Of a DNA stretch of 64,000 nt, positions 44,485 through 52,738 are shown in pieces. The stretch is taken from the NCBI GenBank assembly GCA_035695825.1, contig DASRRH010000018.1, positions 248,001 to 312,000 on the forward strand. Reading direction: 5' to 3'. The position numbers and the translations under genes were made by a program. The stretch is from JAKEFM01 sp035695825. Its GTDB lineage: Bacteria; Planctomycetota; UBA1135; JAKEFM01. The notes beneath the pieces were generated by a model. The model made no database searches and was not told the origin of the DNA. It worked only from the letters and a program-made list of their open reading frames with translations. Positions within the stretch are counted from its first letter, which is position 1, and every line of letters begins with the position of its first letter.

Positions 44485-44772
44485 ATGGACGTCCGCGAGT
44501 TCCAGAGCCGGATCGAGGCGATCTACTTCGAGCGAGACGCCGCGCGCGGGTGGGCCGGGACCTTCTCCTGGTTCGCCGAGGAGGTCGGCGAGCTCGCCCG
44601 CGCGCGGCGGAAGGGGGACCGCCGGGAGCTCGAGATGGAATTCGCCGACTGCCTCGCGTGGCTCGCGACCCTCGCCTCGATCGAAGGGGTCGACCTCGAG
44701 GGGGCCGCTCTCCTCAAGTACGGCGCGGGTTGCCCGCGGTGCGGAGGAACTCCCTGCGCCTGCACGGCGTAG
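44485..44772 (+). CDS. MazG-like nucleotide pyrophosphohydrolase with C-terminal cysteine motif
   Basis: A 95-residue all-alpha MazG-superfamily protein that may hydrolyse (d)NTPs. The metal motif is EEVGE, with a later EFADCLAWL in the place of the second acidic pair. It then ends in CPRCGGTPCAC, a compact four-cysteine tail that could bind a metal. The ATG at 44485 lies 10 bases after the previous stop. Family is fairly clear; substrate and the role of the tail are unknown. Confidence 0.82.
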   Translation: MDVREFQSRIEAIYFERDAARGWAGTFSWFAEEVGELARARRKGDRRELEMEFADCLAWLATLASIEGVDLEGAALLKYGAGCPRCGGTPCACTA

Positions 44773-44803
44773 CGGGTCTCCTCCCGGGGCCCTCCGTCGG
44801 GTG

Positions 44804-44832
44804 TATACCGGAGAATCCCTCCGCGGAGGGAT
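44804..44832 (+). promoter_or_regulatory. TATACC box and 18-base perfect palindrome before priA
   Basis: TATACC (44804-44809) is followed by ATCCCTCCGCGGAGGGAT (44815-44832), a perfect palindrome right where transcription would begin, 13 bases before the priA GTG. It could be a repressor site or a leader hairpin. Confidence 0.4.
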
Positions 44833-44844
44833 CGAAGGGAGAAC

Positions 44845-47142
44845 GTGGGCAACTCGAGAGCCTACGCCGCCGTCGCGCTGAATCGCCCCGTCCGGACGGA
44901 GTTCACCTACGCGGTGCCCCCGCCGCTCCGAGCGGCGATCGCCCCCGGGGCGCGGGTGGTCGTCCCCTTCGCGACGCGCCGGGAAGTCGGCGTGTGCGTC
45001 CGCGTCCTCGAGGAGCCCGGCATCGACCCTCGCCGGGTCCGGCCGCTCGAGCGGCTCCTCGACGAGGAGCCGATCCTCCCTGCCGACCTTCTCGAGCTCG
45101 CCCGCTGGATGGCGGAGGAGACGGTCTGCTCGTGGGGCGAGGCCCTCGCCGCGCTCCTCCCGGCCTCCCTCAAGCGGGAGACCGTTCGCCGCACGATCGT
45201 CCAGGTCGAACCGCTTCCCGGCGCCGAGGCCGCGCTCCTCTCCCTCGAGGAGAACTGGCCAAAACAGTTCCGGGTGCTGCGGACCCTCCTCGAGGCGGGC
45301 GGCCCGGTCGAGCGCGCGGATCTCCTCCGCAGGACGAAGCTCTCCTGGTCCCCCGTCCTCCGCCTCCGGAAGAAGGGGTGGGTGCGGATCCGCCGAGTGC
45401 CGGTGACGACCGACCCGCTCCTCGAAGGAGAGATCGAGCGCGGCTTGCCCCCGGACCTGACGGCAGAGCAGGAGGCAGCCCGGGCGGCGGTCGCTTCCGC
45501 CGTGCGCGGGAGCCGATTCGAGGGGTTCCTCCTCTTCGGCGTCACCGGGAGCGGGAAGACCGAGGTCTACCTCCGCGCGCTCGAGGCGGCGCTCGCCGCC
45601 GGGCGCTCGGCGATCGTCCTCGTCCCCGAGATCTCCCTCACCCCGCAAACGGTGGCGCGGTTCCGGGGGCGGTTCGGGGAGGTCGCCGTCCTCCACAGCC
45701 GGCTGACGGACGCCCAGCGGTTCGACCAGTGGCGGGCGATCCGAGAGGGGAGGGCCCTCGTCGTCGTCGGCGCGCGTTCCGCGATCTTCGCCCCCGTCCG
45801 GGACCTGGGACTCGTCGTCGTCGACGAGGAGCACGAGCCCTCCTTCAAGCAGCAGCAGGTGCCGCGCTACCACGCCCGCGACGTCGCCCGCCGGCGCGCG
45901 GAGATCGCCGGGGCGGCGCTCCTGCTCGGGAGCGCGACGCCGAGCCTCGAGGCGTGGCGGGCGGGACAGGAGGGGCGGCTCCGGGTCCTCCGGCTCCCCC
46001 GTCGCGTTGCGGGCGGATCCCTCCCCGAGATCCGCGTCGTCGACCTCCGCCGGGAGGCCCCGATCGGACGGGCGCCCGCGGTGCTCTCGCGGCCCCTCCT
46101 CGCGGCGGTCCGCGACGCGCTCCGCAGGAGCGAGCAGGCGATCCTCTTCCTCAATCGCCGCGGGTTCTCGCCCGTCCTCTACTGCCCGACCTGCACGGCG
46201 ACCGCGCGCTGCGAGCGTTGCGACGCTTCCCTCACCTACCACCGCCGCCACCGGCGGGCGGTCTGCCACCTCTGTGGCGAGGAACGCCCGCCTCCAGCGA
46301 AGTGTCCGAGCTGCGGGGTCGGGGGGCTCCTCTTCCTCGGCGCGGGCTCGGAGCGCGTCGAGGACCTGGTCCGGAGGGAGATCCCCGGAGCCCGGGTCGC
46401 CAGGATGGACTCCGACACGATGGTCGCTCGCGGCGCCCACGAGGCCGTCCTCGGGAGGTTCCGCCTCGGGGAGATCGACATCCTCGTCGGGACCCAGATG
46501 ATCGCGAAGGGGCTCGACTTCCCGAACGTGACCGTCGTCGGGGTCGTCTCCGCGGATACCGCCTTGCACCTCCCGGACTTCCGTTCGACGGAACGCACCT
46601 TCCAGCTGATCTCCCAGGTGGCCGGGAGGGCCGGGCGGGGGCCGAAGGGAGGGGAGGTGTACGTCCAAACCCACCAGCCCGGCCAGCCCGCGATCGACTT
46701 CGCGGTGCGCCACCAGTACGAGGCCTTCGCAGGCGAAGTGCTCGAGGAGCGCCGGACGACTGGTTATCCGCCGTTCGTTCGCGCGGTCCGCGTCGTCGTC
46801 GAGGGAAAGGACGAGGATCGCGTCCGATCGGCCGCGAGCCGGATCCGGGATCGACTCCTCGGCTCCCCCTCCACCGGGGCGAAGGAATCGACCCCGTCCC
46901 TCCCCTTCGAATCGGCGGAGTCCGCGATCCGCGCGACGGAGGTCGTGCCGGGTATCCGAGTGCTGGGCCCCGCCTCCGCCCCCATCGGGAGGATCCGAGG
47001 ACGAGCGCGATGGCATCTCCTCGCCAAGATCGCCCCCCCGGGAACGCTCTCCGATCTTCGACCGGCGCTCGATGCCGTGGCGACGGGATCCTGGGCCGGG
47101 TGCGAGGTGACGGTCGACGTGGACCCGGTCTCGGTGCTCTAG
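44845..47142 (+). CDS. priA: Primosomal protein N' (replication restart helicase PriA)
   Basis: 3'-5' DNA helicase that reloads the replisome at stalled forks, cytosolic. The 765 residues hold an N-terminal fork-binding domain (~5-110), Walker A GVTGSGKTE (~231-239), the helicase box VVDEEHEPSFKQ and a zinc-binding insert of CxxC pairs between about residues 448 and 495 (CPTC, CERC, CHLC, CPSC). Helicase motif IDILVGTQMIAKGLDFPNV follows. The GTG at 44845 has GGGAG upstream. Its stop shares CTAG with the stop of the convergent gene. Confidence 0.96.
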   Translation: MGNSRAYAAVALNRPVRTEFTYAVPPPLRAAIAPGARVVVPFATRREVGVCVRVLEEPGIDPRRVRPLERLLDEEPILPADLLELARWMAEETVCSWGEALAALLPASLKRETVRRTIVQVEPLPGAEAALLSLEENWPKQFRVLRTLLEAGGPVERADLLRRTKLSWSPVLRLRKKGWVRIRRVPVTTDPLLEGEIERGLPPDLTAEQEAARAAVASAVRGSRFEGFLLFGVTGSGKTEVYLRALEAALAAGRSAIVLVPEISLTPQTVARFRGRFGEVAVLHSRLTDAQRFDQWRAIREGRALVVVGARSAIFAPVRDLGLVVVDEEHEPSFKQQQVPRYHARDVARRRAEIAGAALLLGSATPSLEAWRAGQEGRLRVLRLPRRVAGGSLPEIRVVDLRREAPIGRAPAVLSRPLLAAVRDALRRSEQAILFLNRRGFSPVLYCPTCTATARCERCDASLTYHRRHRRAVCHLCGEERPPPAKCPSCGVGGLLFLGAGSERVEDLVRREIPGARVARMDSDTMVARGAHEAVLGRFRLGEIDILVGTQMIAKGLDFPNVTVVGVVSADTALHLPDFRSTERTFQLISQVAGRAGRGPKGGEVYVQTHQPGQPAIDFAVRHQYEAFAGEVLEERRTTGYPPFVRAVRVVVEGKDEDRVRSAASRIRDRLLGSPSTGAKESTPSLPFESAESAIRATEVVPGIRVLGPASAPIGRIRGRARWHLLAKIAPPGTLSDLRPALDAVATGSWAGCEVTVDVDPVSVL

Positions 47143-47555
47143 CGTGCGGCCGGGAGGTGGACCCTCCACTCGCCGCCGGCGACTTCCCGGGCCTGCCGCA
47201 CGGGCCGGTTGTAGAAGTAGGCCCAGGCGTCGAGCGTCTTTCCGCCGTCGAGCGCGACTTCAACGATGCGGCGGGCGAACACGGACTTCGAGGTGCGAGC
47301 GGGGTCGTACCCCTCGGCCCTGTCGAGCCTTGCGAGGCCCGTGGCGGGATCCGCGAACGCGTAGATCTCGCCGCGGATTCGACTCTTGCGGTCGGTCGCC
47401 TTCACGGCGGCCGGGTACTTCCCGAGATCGAAGAGCTTTCCGGCGATCGTCCCGTCCGCGACCGGCCGGGCGCCAGCCTGGAGGAGGAGCACGTGCTTCG
47501 CCCCGCCCCGGCGGAGCGGCCCATAGACGAACACGAAGGGGTTAGGGCGCGACAA
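47139..47555 (-). CDS. Gamma-glutamylcyclotransferase (GGCT/AIG2-like) family protein
   Basis: A 138-residue small cytosolic protein with the GGCT fold. The glycine-rich loop is FVYGPLRRGG (the usual YGTL reads YGPL), and the catalytic-type Glu lies in DRAEGYD near the middle. Relatives release 5-oxoproline from gamma-glutamyl peptides or have unknown roles. No ATG is in reach. TTG 47555 gives MSRPNPFVFVYG and is best; GTG 47534 is an alternative. It converges with priA, sharing CTAG. Confidence 0.7.
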   Translation of the reverse strand: MSRPNPFVFVYGPLRRGGAKHVLLLQAGARPVADGTIAGKLFDLGKYPAAVKATDRKSRIRGEIYAFADPATGLARLDRAEGYDPARTSKSVFARRIVEVALDGGKTLDAWAYFYNRPVRQAREVAGGEWRVHLPAAR

Positions 47556-47693
47556 ATCCGTCCACCGACACCACGTGCGTAAGAATCGTAGTCCACGTCC
47601 GTGGCAGTTGCGAATCGGCGCACATCGGCGGGCGGCGGCTCGGGCTGGGATGCGGCTGGGGACGGCCTCTCCCAGACGTCGAGGAATCCGTCC

Positions 47694-47735
47694 TATTCTA
47701 TTGATAAATAATACTTTGTGTAATCCATAGGAGCT
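47694..47735. promoter_or_regulatory. AT-rich island in a GC-rich context
   Basis: Bases 47694-47735 include TATTGATAAATAATACT and TGTAATCC, by far the most AT-rich run in the window. It lies between two minus-strand genes and could hold the promoter of the GGCT-like gene about 140 bases downstream. The rest of the 179-base gap is plain. Confidence 0.35.
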
Positions 47736-48607
47736 CAGTAGCCAGGCTCTCCAGAGGCGAGGAAGGCGCGGAGCGCCAGGCCCAGTGAGACCGTCGCTGG
47801 GAGGCCGGAAGCGGCGAGCTGGACGAAGGCGGCCCTCCACGTCGGGAGGTTTCGAGCCCATCCAGTCCGGACCGTGAGGAAGGTAGTAATCGGGCAAAGT
47901 CCTAGAAGAAAGACGTTTATGGCTGATACGCCGGTCGAAAAATGTCCGGTGACCAGGAAGGAGCAGAGGAGGGTCGAGACGAATTGGGTCGAGGCTGGCG
48001 AGAGGGCGATCCCGGGTCGACGGACGGACAGAGCGAGCGCAGCGCCCAGGGACGCTGCGACCGCTCCGGCAAGCTGGGAGTGGAGCGCGGTCCCCGAGAG
48101 GACGAGCACCCCCGCGGTGGCGGTCAAGGGGACGAGGAGCGCGAGGATCGAGGCTGGCCCTGGCAGTCGACTCGCCGTTTTCGACGCAGCCCCTACCGCG
48201 AGGGCCGCGGTTCCAAGGGCGAAGACCCAGCCTGCGCTCTCGCCAGCGCTCCACCGGTGCTCGATCCGCGCACGCAGGAGGAGGAGAGGGACGGCGAAGG
48301 CGAGGACCGCGGAGACGATCCAGCGCGCCGCGACGGGGATCGCTCGTGAGGAGGCGAGGGGAGCGAGGGTGCCCGCGGCAACCGCGAGGTAGAAGAGTCC
48401 GTGCGTCGACTCGCGAGGCGGAAACGCCGGCCATCCGATCAGGGCGACCTGCGCGGACGCGTAACCTGCCGCGAACGCGAGGGGTTCGATCCAGCTCCAC
48501 CGGCTCGGGAAGGCGCCCTTCCTCCAGGGGCGCCAGAGGGCGCTCAGGAGGAACCCGGTCACCAATGCCGGGAGGATCGCCCCGCGGAGGATCAGGCCGA
48601 GGAGCAA
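47735..48607 (-). CDS. Hypothetical multi-pass membrane protein
   Basis: A 290-residue inner-membrane protein with about eight hydrophobic helices spread over its whole length. No conserved motif is recognised. Codons near its 3' end (about 47735-47960) are clearly richer in A/T than neighbours, and the flanking spacer is AT-rich, suggesting a different origin or relaxed selection. The TTG start at 48607 has no clear ribosome-binding site; a GTG a few codons later is possible. It follows the YceI gene on the same strand after 52 bases. Confidence 0.65.
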   Translation of the reverse strand: MLLGLILRGAILPALVTGFLLSALWRPWRKGAFPSRWSWIEPLAFAAGYASAQVALIGWPAFPPRESTHGLFYLAVAAGTLAPLASSRAIPVAARWIVSAVLAFAVPLLLLRARIEHRWSAGESAGWVFALGTAALAVGAASKTASRLPGPASILALLVPLTATAGVLVLSGTALHSQLAGAVAASLGAALALSVRRPGIALSPASTQFVSTLLCSFLVTGHFSTGVSAINVFLLGLCPITTFLTVRTGWARNLPTWRAAFVQLAASGLPATVSLGLALRAFLASGEPGY

Positions 48608-48659
48608 CGGAATCGTCCGAGGAAGGATGCGGAAGCCGGGCGCCGGCGCCCGGCCGAGG

Positions 48660-49247
48660 TCACTTCTTGACCCCCTCGAGGGCCACCGTGATCTGGACCT
48701 CGTCCCCCAGCGCCTCGGCCATGAATCTCATCCCGAAGTCGCTCCGCTTGATCGTGAAGGTCGTCTCGAAGCCGGCGCGCTCCTCTCCCTTCATCCCTTT
48801 CCCCGTTCCGGTGTGGACCCCCTTCACGGTGACGGGCTTCGTCACGCCGTGGATCGTGAGGTCCCCCGTCACCTCGAGGCCGCCTCCCTTCCCCGATCCC
48901 TTCACGGACTTGCTCTTGAAAGAGAGGACCGGGAACTCCTCGGCGTTGAAGAAGTCGGGACTCTTGAGATGCTTGTCGCGTCCCGCGTTGTGGGTGTCGA
49001 CGCTGTCGGCCTTGATCGTCACCTCGACCGAGGAGGCGGCGGGGCTCGCCTCGTCGTACACCAGCGTGCCCGACACCTCGTTGAACCGGCCGTACACGAA
49101 GCTCGCGTCGAAGTGCTTGATCCGGAAGAGCACCGAGGAGTGGACGCCGTCGATCTCGTAGGTGGCGGGTGCGGGCCCCGCTCCGGGGGAGGCGAGCGCG
49201 GCGGGGGCGAGGAGGGCCGTCGTGGCGAACCAACCGCGGAAGGTCAT
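48660..49247 (-). CDS. YceI family secreted protein
   Basis: A 195-residue exported lipocalin-fold protein. A signal peptide (~1-20) precedes the family start YEIDGVHSSVLFRIKH. VSGTLVYDEASPAASSVEV, KSPDFFNAEEFPVLSF, LTIHGVTKPV and RSDFGM are YceI hallmarks. Members bind isoprenoid-type lipids in the periplasm; some are stress- or pH-induced. The ATG at 49247 is preceded by TGGAGA. It is the first gene of a short minus-strand pair. Confidence 0.93.
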   Translation of the reverse strand: MTFRGWFATTALLAPAALASPGAGPAPATYEIDGVHSSVLFRIKHFDASFVYGRFNEVSGTLVYDEASPAASSVEVTIKADSVDTHNAGRDKHLKSPDFFNAEEFPVLSFKSKSVKGSGKGGGLEVTGDLTIHGVTKPVTVKGVHTGTGKGMKGEERAGFETTFTIKRSDFGMRFMAEALGDEVQITVALEGVKK

Positions 49248-49387
49248 GGGAATCTCCAGAAAGGGTCCATCTGCGCACCGGAGGAGCAACGCTCCGGACC
49301 GGGCTCCGCTCTCTCCGGATTCGGGGAACGGGGCGCCATGATACGAAGGGGGGAGGGGGAGGTTCATCCGAGCCGCCCGCGCCCGGG

Positions 49388-49437
49388 AAGGCGAGAGTCC
49401 GTCTCGCCTTGACACGCCCTACCCCTTTCCCGAAAGT
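49388..49437 (+). promoter_or_regulatory. Hairpin overlapping a TTGACA promoter element
   Basis: Between the YceI gene and the permease lies a 329-base gap. In it AAGGCGAGA (49388-49396) and TCTCGCCTT (49402-49410) form a perfect 9-bp hairpin. Its last two bases open a consensus TTGACA (49409-49414), with a weak GAAAGT 17 bases later. A repressor or attenuator site for the permease genes is possible. Confidence 0.35.
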
Positions 49438-49496
49438 GCCGCGGCCTTCGGGCCCGGCCCCCGCGTCGGGCCGCCCTTGAGGAGGATCCGGGGGTC

Positions 49497-49571
49497 ATGA
49501 CCGAGGCGGCGCAGGAACGCGAACGCTGGGGCTTCCGCGTCGACCCCGTCCACGGGGGATCGGGGACCTAG
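49497..49571 (+). CDS. Possible 24-residue leader peptide
   Basis: A short open frame, ATG to TAG, ends 5 bases before the permease GTG. It has an AGGAGG-like site about 14 bases upstream and G/C at nearly all wobble positions. The peptide contains RERWGFRVDPVHGG. It could couple or regulate translation of the permease. It is too short to be sure and may be chance. Confidence 0.3.
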   Translation: MTEAAQERERWGFRVDPVHGGSGT

Positions 49572-49576
49572 GGCCG

Positions 49577-51124
49577 GTGGAGGGGGGGATTCTGGCGCCG
49601 CCGGCCGTCCGGACGGGAGAGAAGCCCGCCGGATTCGTCCAGGCCCTGGGCCTCTGGGATGCCACGATGATGGTGGCGGGGTCGATGATCGGCTCGGGGA
49701 TCTTCATCGTCTCCGCCGACATCGCGCGGCAGGTCGGTTCGGCCGGGGGGCTCCTCGCGACCTGGATCTTCACCGGACTCATGACGATCGCGGCGGCCCT
49801 CTCCTACGGCGAGCTCGCCGCGATGATGCCGCGGGCCGGGGGCCAGTACGTCTACCTGCGGGAGGCCTACTCACCTCTCGGGGGCTTCCTCTACGGCTGG
49901 ACGCTCTTCCTCGTCATCCAGACCGGGACGATCGCCGCGGTCGGGGTCGGCTTCGCCCGCTTCCTCGGCGTGCTCGTCCCCTGGATCTCCCCGGACAGCT
50001 GGATCCTCTCCCCGGTCGCGCTCTCGGAGGGGTACGCGCTCAGCCTTTCCACGCAGCAGCTCGTCGCGATCGGAATGCTCGTCGCACTGACGGCGATGAA
50101 CACCCGGGGGATCGCGTTCGGCAAGTGGATCCAGAACCTGTTCACCTCGGCGAAGACCCTCGCCCTGATCGCGCTGATCCTCCTCGGGCTCCTGGCCGGC
50201 TGGAACGCCGCGGCCGTGCGGGAGAACTTCACGGACCTCTGGACTCCCCGGAATCCCTCCCCGATCCGCCCGGACCTCTCCTTCCTTCCCGAGGTCTCGG
50301 CCGCTGGCGGCGCCCTCGGGATCCTGGTCGCCTTCTGCGTTGCCCAGGTCGGCTCCCTCTTCTCCTCGGACGCGTGGAACAACGTGACCTTCACGGCCGG
50401 CGAGGTGAAGGACCCCCGGCGGAACCTCCCCCGTTCGCTCGCGTACGGGACGATTCTGGTCACCGTCCTCTACGTCCTCGCGAACCTCTCGTATCTCGTC
50501 ACCCTCCCCCTCGACGGGATCCAGCACGCTCCGGACGACCGGGTGGCCACGGCCGCCCTGGGGACGATCTTCGGAGGGTCCGGGGCCGCGATCATGGCGG
50601 GGGCGATCGTCGTCTCCACGTTCGGGTGCAACAACGGCCTGATCCTGGCCGGGGCCAGGGTCTACTACGCGATGGCGCGGGACGGGTTGTTCTTCCGCTC
50701 GACGGGTCGGCTCAACGACCGGCGGGTCCCCGCGGTCGGGCTCTGGTTGCAGTGCGTCTGGGCCTGCCTCCTCGTCCTCCCGCGCACCCGGCTCCGGGAG
50801 GCTTCGGGGGCCGTGACCTACGGGAATCTCTACAGCAATCTCCTCGAGTACGTCATCTTCGCGGTCCTCGTCTTCTACGTTCTCACGATCGCCGGGATCT
50901 TCGTCCTGCGCCGGCGCCGTCCCCAGGCCGAGAGGCCCTATCGGGCGTGGGGGTATCCCCTGGTCCCTGCCCTCTACGTCCTGGCGGCGGCCGGAATCTC
51001 GATCGTTCTGCTCCTCTTCAAGACCCAGACCTCCTGGCCCGGGCTCGCGATCGTCCTGGCGGGAGTTCCGGTCTATTTCCTTTCGCGGAAGGGCGTCCGC
51101 CCCTCTCTGGAGGCGGAGCCGTAG
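49577..51124 (+). CDS. APC family amino-acid permease
   Basis: A 515-residue inner-membrane transporter with 12-13 helices. It opens with GSMIGSGIFIVSADIA, the APC superfamily substrate/ion-binding loop, and has SYGELAAMMPRAGGQYVYLREAY. The central SLFSSDAWNNVTFTAGEVKDPRRNLP is typical of LAT/APC-type exchangers. It imports or exchanges amino acids. The GTG start follows a small leader-like frame. A second permease starts 33 bases after its stop, so both are probably expressed together. Confidence 0.88.
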   Translation: MEGGILAPPAVRTGEKPAGFVQALGLWDATMMVAGSMIGSGIFIVSADIARQVGSAGGLLATWIFTGLMTIAAALSYGELAAMMPRAGGQYVYLREAYSPLGGFLYGWTLFLVIQTGTIAAVGVGFARFLGVLVPWISPDSWILSPVALSEGYALSLSTQQLVAIGMLVALTAMNTRGIAFGKWIQNLFTSAKTLALIALILLGLLAGWNAAAVRENFTDLWTPRNPSPIRPDLSFLPEVSAAGGALGILVAFCVAQVGSLFSSDAWNNVTFTAGEVKDPRRNLPRSLAYGTILVTVLYVLANLSYLVTLPLDGIQHAPDDRVATAALGTIFGGSGAAIMAGAIVVSTFGCNNGLILAGARVYYAMARDGLFFRSTGRLNDRRVPAVGLWLQCVWACLLVLPRTRLREASGAVTYGNLYSNLLEYVIFAVLVFYVLTIAGIFVLRRRRPQAERPYRAWGYPLVPALYVLAAAGISIVLLLFKTQTSWPGLAIVLAGVPVYFLSRKGVRPSLEAEP

Positions 51125-51157
51125 GGCTCCGGCCTCGCAGGACAAGGAGGATCGGGA

Positions 51158-52672
51158 ATGGGCAGTCCACTGTTCGAGAGGAAGCCTCTCTCCCTCCTCC
51201 TCGAGGAGATGAAGGGGGAGAACCGGCTCCGGAGGGTCCTCGGTCCCGTCCAGCTGACGAGCCTCGGCATCGGGGCCGTGATCGGCGCGGGGATCTTCGT
51301 CGCCACGGGGAAGGCCGCGAACGACACGGCCGGGCCGGCGCTGATGCTCTCCTACGCGGTGGCCGGGGTCGCCTGCATCTTCGCCGCCCTCTGCTACGCG
51401 GAGTTCGCCTCGATGGTCCCCGTCGCGGGCTCCGCCTACACCTACGCGTACGCGACCCTCGGCGAGCTCTTCGCCTGGATCATCGGGTGGGACCTCGTCC
51501 TCGAGTACGCCGTGGGGGCGGCGGGCGTGGCGAGCGGCTGGTCGTCGTACTTCAAGGAGGTCATCGGGAAGATCGGGGTCGAGGTCCCCGCCGCGCTCGC
51601 CCGGGCGCCGATCGTCTACGATGCGAACGTCGGCGACTTCGTCCGGACCGGCTCGGTCGTGGACGGGATCGCGGTCCTCGTCGTCGGCGTGGTGACTGCG
51701 GTGCTCGTCAAGGGGATCCAGGAGAGCGCGTCGTTCAACGCGACGATGGTCTTCGTCAAGCTCGCGGCGGTCCTCCTCGTGATCCTCGTCGGGGCCTTCT
51801 ACGTCAACCCCGACAACTGGAAGCCCTTCGCCCCCTACGGCCTGTCGGGGATCAACTTCTTCGGGATCCACGTCGCCGGCCAGACCGATCCGGGGGGGCG
51901 GCCCGTCGGGATGCTCGCGGGCGCGGCGATCATCTTCTTCGCCTACATCGGCTTCGACTCCGTCTCCACCCACGCCGAGGAGGCCCGCCGGCCCCAGCGG
52001 GACGTCCCGATCGGGATCGTGACTTCCCTCCTCATCTGCACGGTCCTCTACATCGCGGTGGTCGCGGTCCTGACGGGAATGGTGCCCTACCACCAGATCG
52101 ACAAGACCGCCGGGGTCTCCAGCGCCTTCAAGCACGCCGGGCTTCCCTGGGCCGAGGTCGTCATCGCCTCGGCCGGCGTCGCCGGGATCACCTCCGTGCT
52201 CCTCGTCATGATGTTGAGCGCGCCGCGGGTCTTCCTCGCCATGTCCCGGGACGGGATGCTTCCGCCGAGCTTCTTCGGAGCGGTGCACCCCCGCTTCCGC
52301 ACCCCCTGGAAGAGCACGATCCTTGTCGGCTGCTTCGTCGCGTGCATGTCGGGCTTCCTTCCCCTCGACTACCTGCTCCTCCTGACGAACATCGGTACGC
52401 TCCTCGCCTTCGCCATCGTCTGCGCAGCCGTGCTGATCATGAGGAAGCGCCATCCGGAGGCGGAGCGCACCTTCCGATGCCCGATGGTTCCCCTCTTCCC
52501 GATCCTCGGGATCGGGTCCTGCCTCCTCCTCATGTTCTCTCTACCCGTGGCGAACTGGTGGAGGCTCGGGGTCTGGCTGGCGGTCGGGCTCCTCATCTAC
52601 TTCGGCTACGGCCGCCACCGCAGCGTGATGGCGAAGCTGCGGGCACGGGGGCCGTCCCGCACGGCGGTCTAG
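51158..52672 (+). CDS. Amino-acid permease (cationic amino-acid transporter type)
   Basis: A 504-residue APC-superfamily permease of the CAT/YfnA type with about 13-14 helices. Motifs: LGIGAVIGAGIFVATGKAA, CYAEFASMVPVAGSAYTYAY, FFAYIGFDSVSTHAEEARRP and LGIG near the C-terminus. Family members carry cationic or neutral amino acids by proton symport. The ATG at 51158 has a good AGGAGG 7 bases upstream. It differs enough from the upstream permease that they are not recent duplicates. Confidence 0.9.
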   Translation: MGSPLFERKPLSLLLEEMKGENRLRRVLGPVQLTSLGIGAVIGAGIFVATGKAANDTAGPALMLSYAVAGVACIFAALCYAEFASMVPVAGSAYTYAYATLGELFAWIIGWDLVLEYAVGAAGVASGWSSYFKEVIGKIGVEVPAALARAPIVYDANVGDFVRTGSVVDGIAVLVVGVVTAVLVKGIQESASFNATMVFVKLAAVLLVILVGAFYVNPDNWKPFAPYGLSGINFFGIHVAGQTDPGGRPVGMLAGAAIIFFAYIGFDSVSTHAEEARRPQRDVPIGIVTSLLICTVLYIAVVAVLTGMVPYHQIDKTAGVSSAFKHAGLPWAEVVIASAGVAGITSVLLVMMLSAPRVFLAMSRDGMLPPSFFGAVHPRFRTPWKSTILVGCFVACMSGFLPLDYLLLLTNIGTLLAFAIVCAAVLIMRKRHPEAERTFRCPMVPLFPILGIGSCLLLMFSLPVANWWRLGVWLAVGLLIYFGYGRHRSVMAKLRARGPSRTAV

Positions 52673-52738
52673 CGTCGCGGTCCTCGAGCGCCGGACGTTG
52701 AGATCCCTTCGGTTCGCGGAGCGAGCGCCGGGGTCGCG

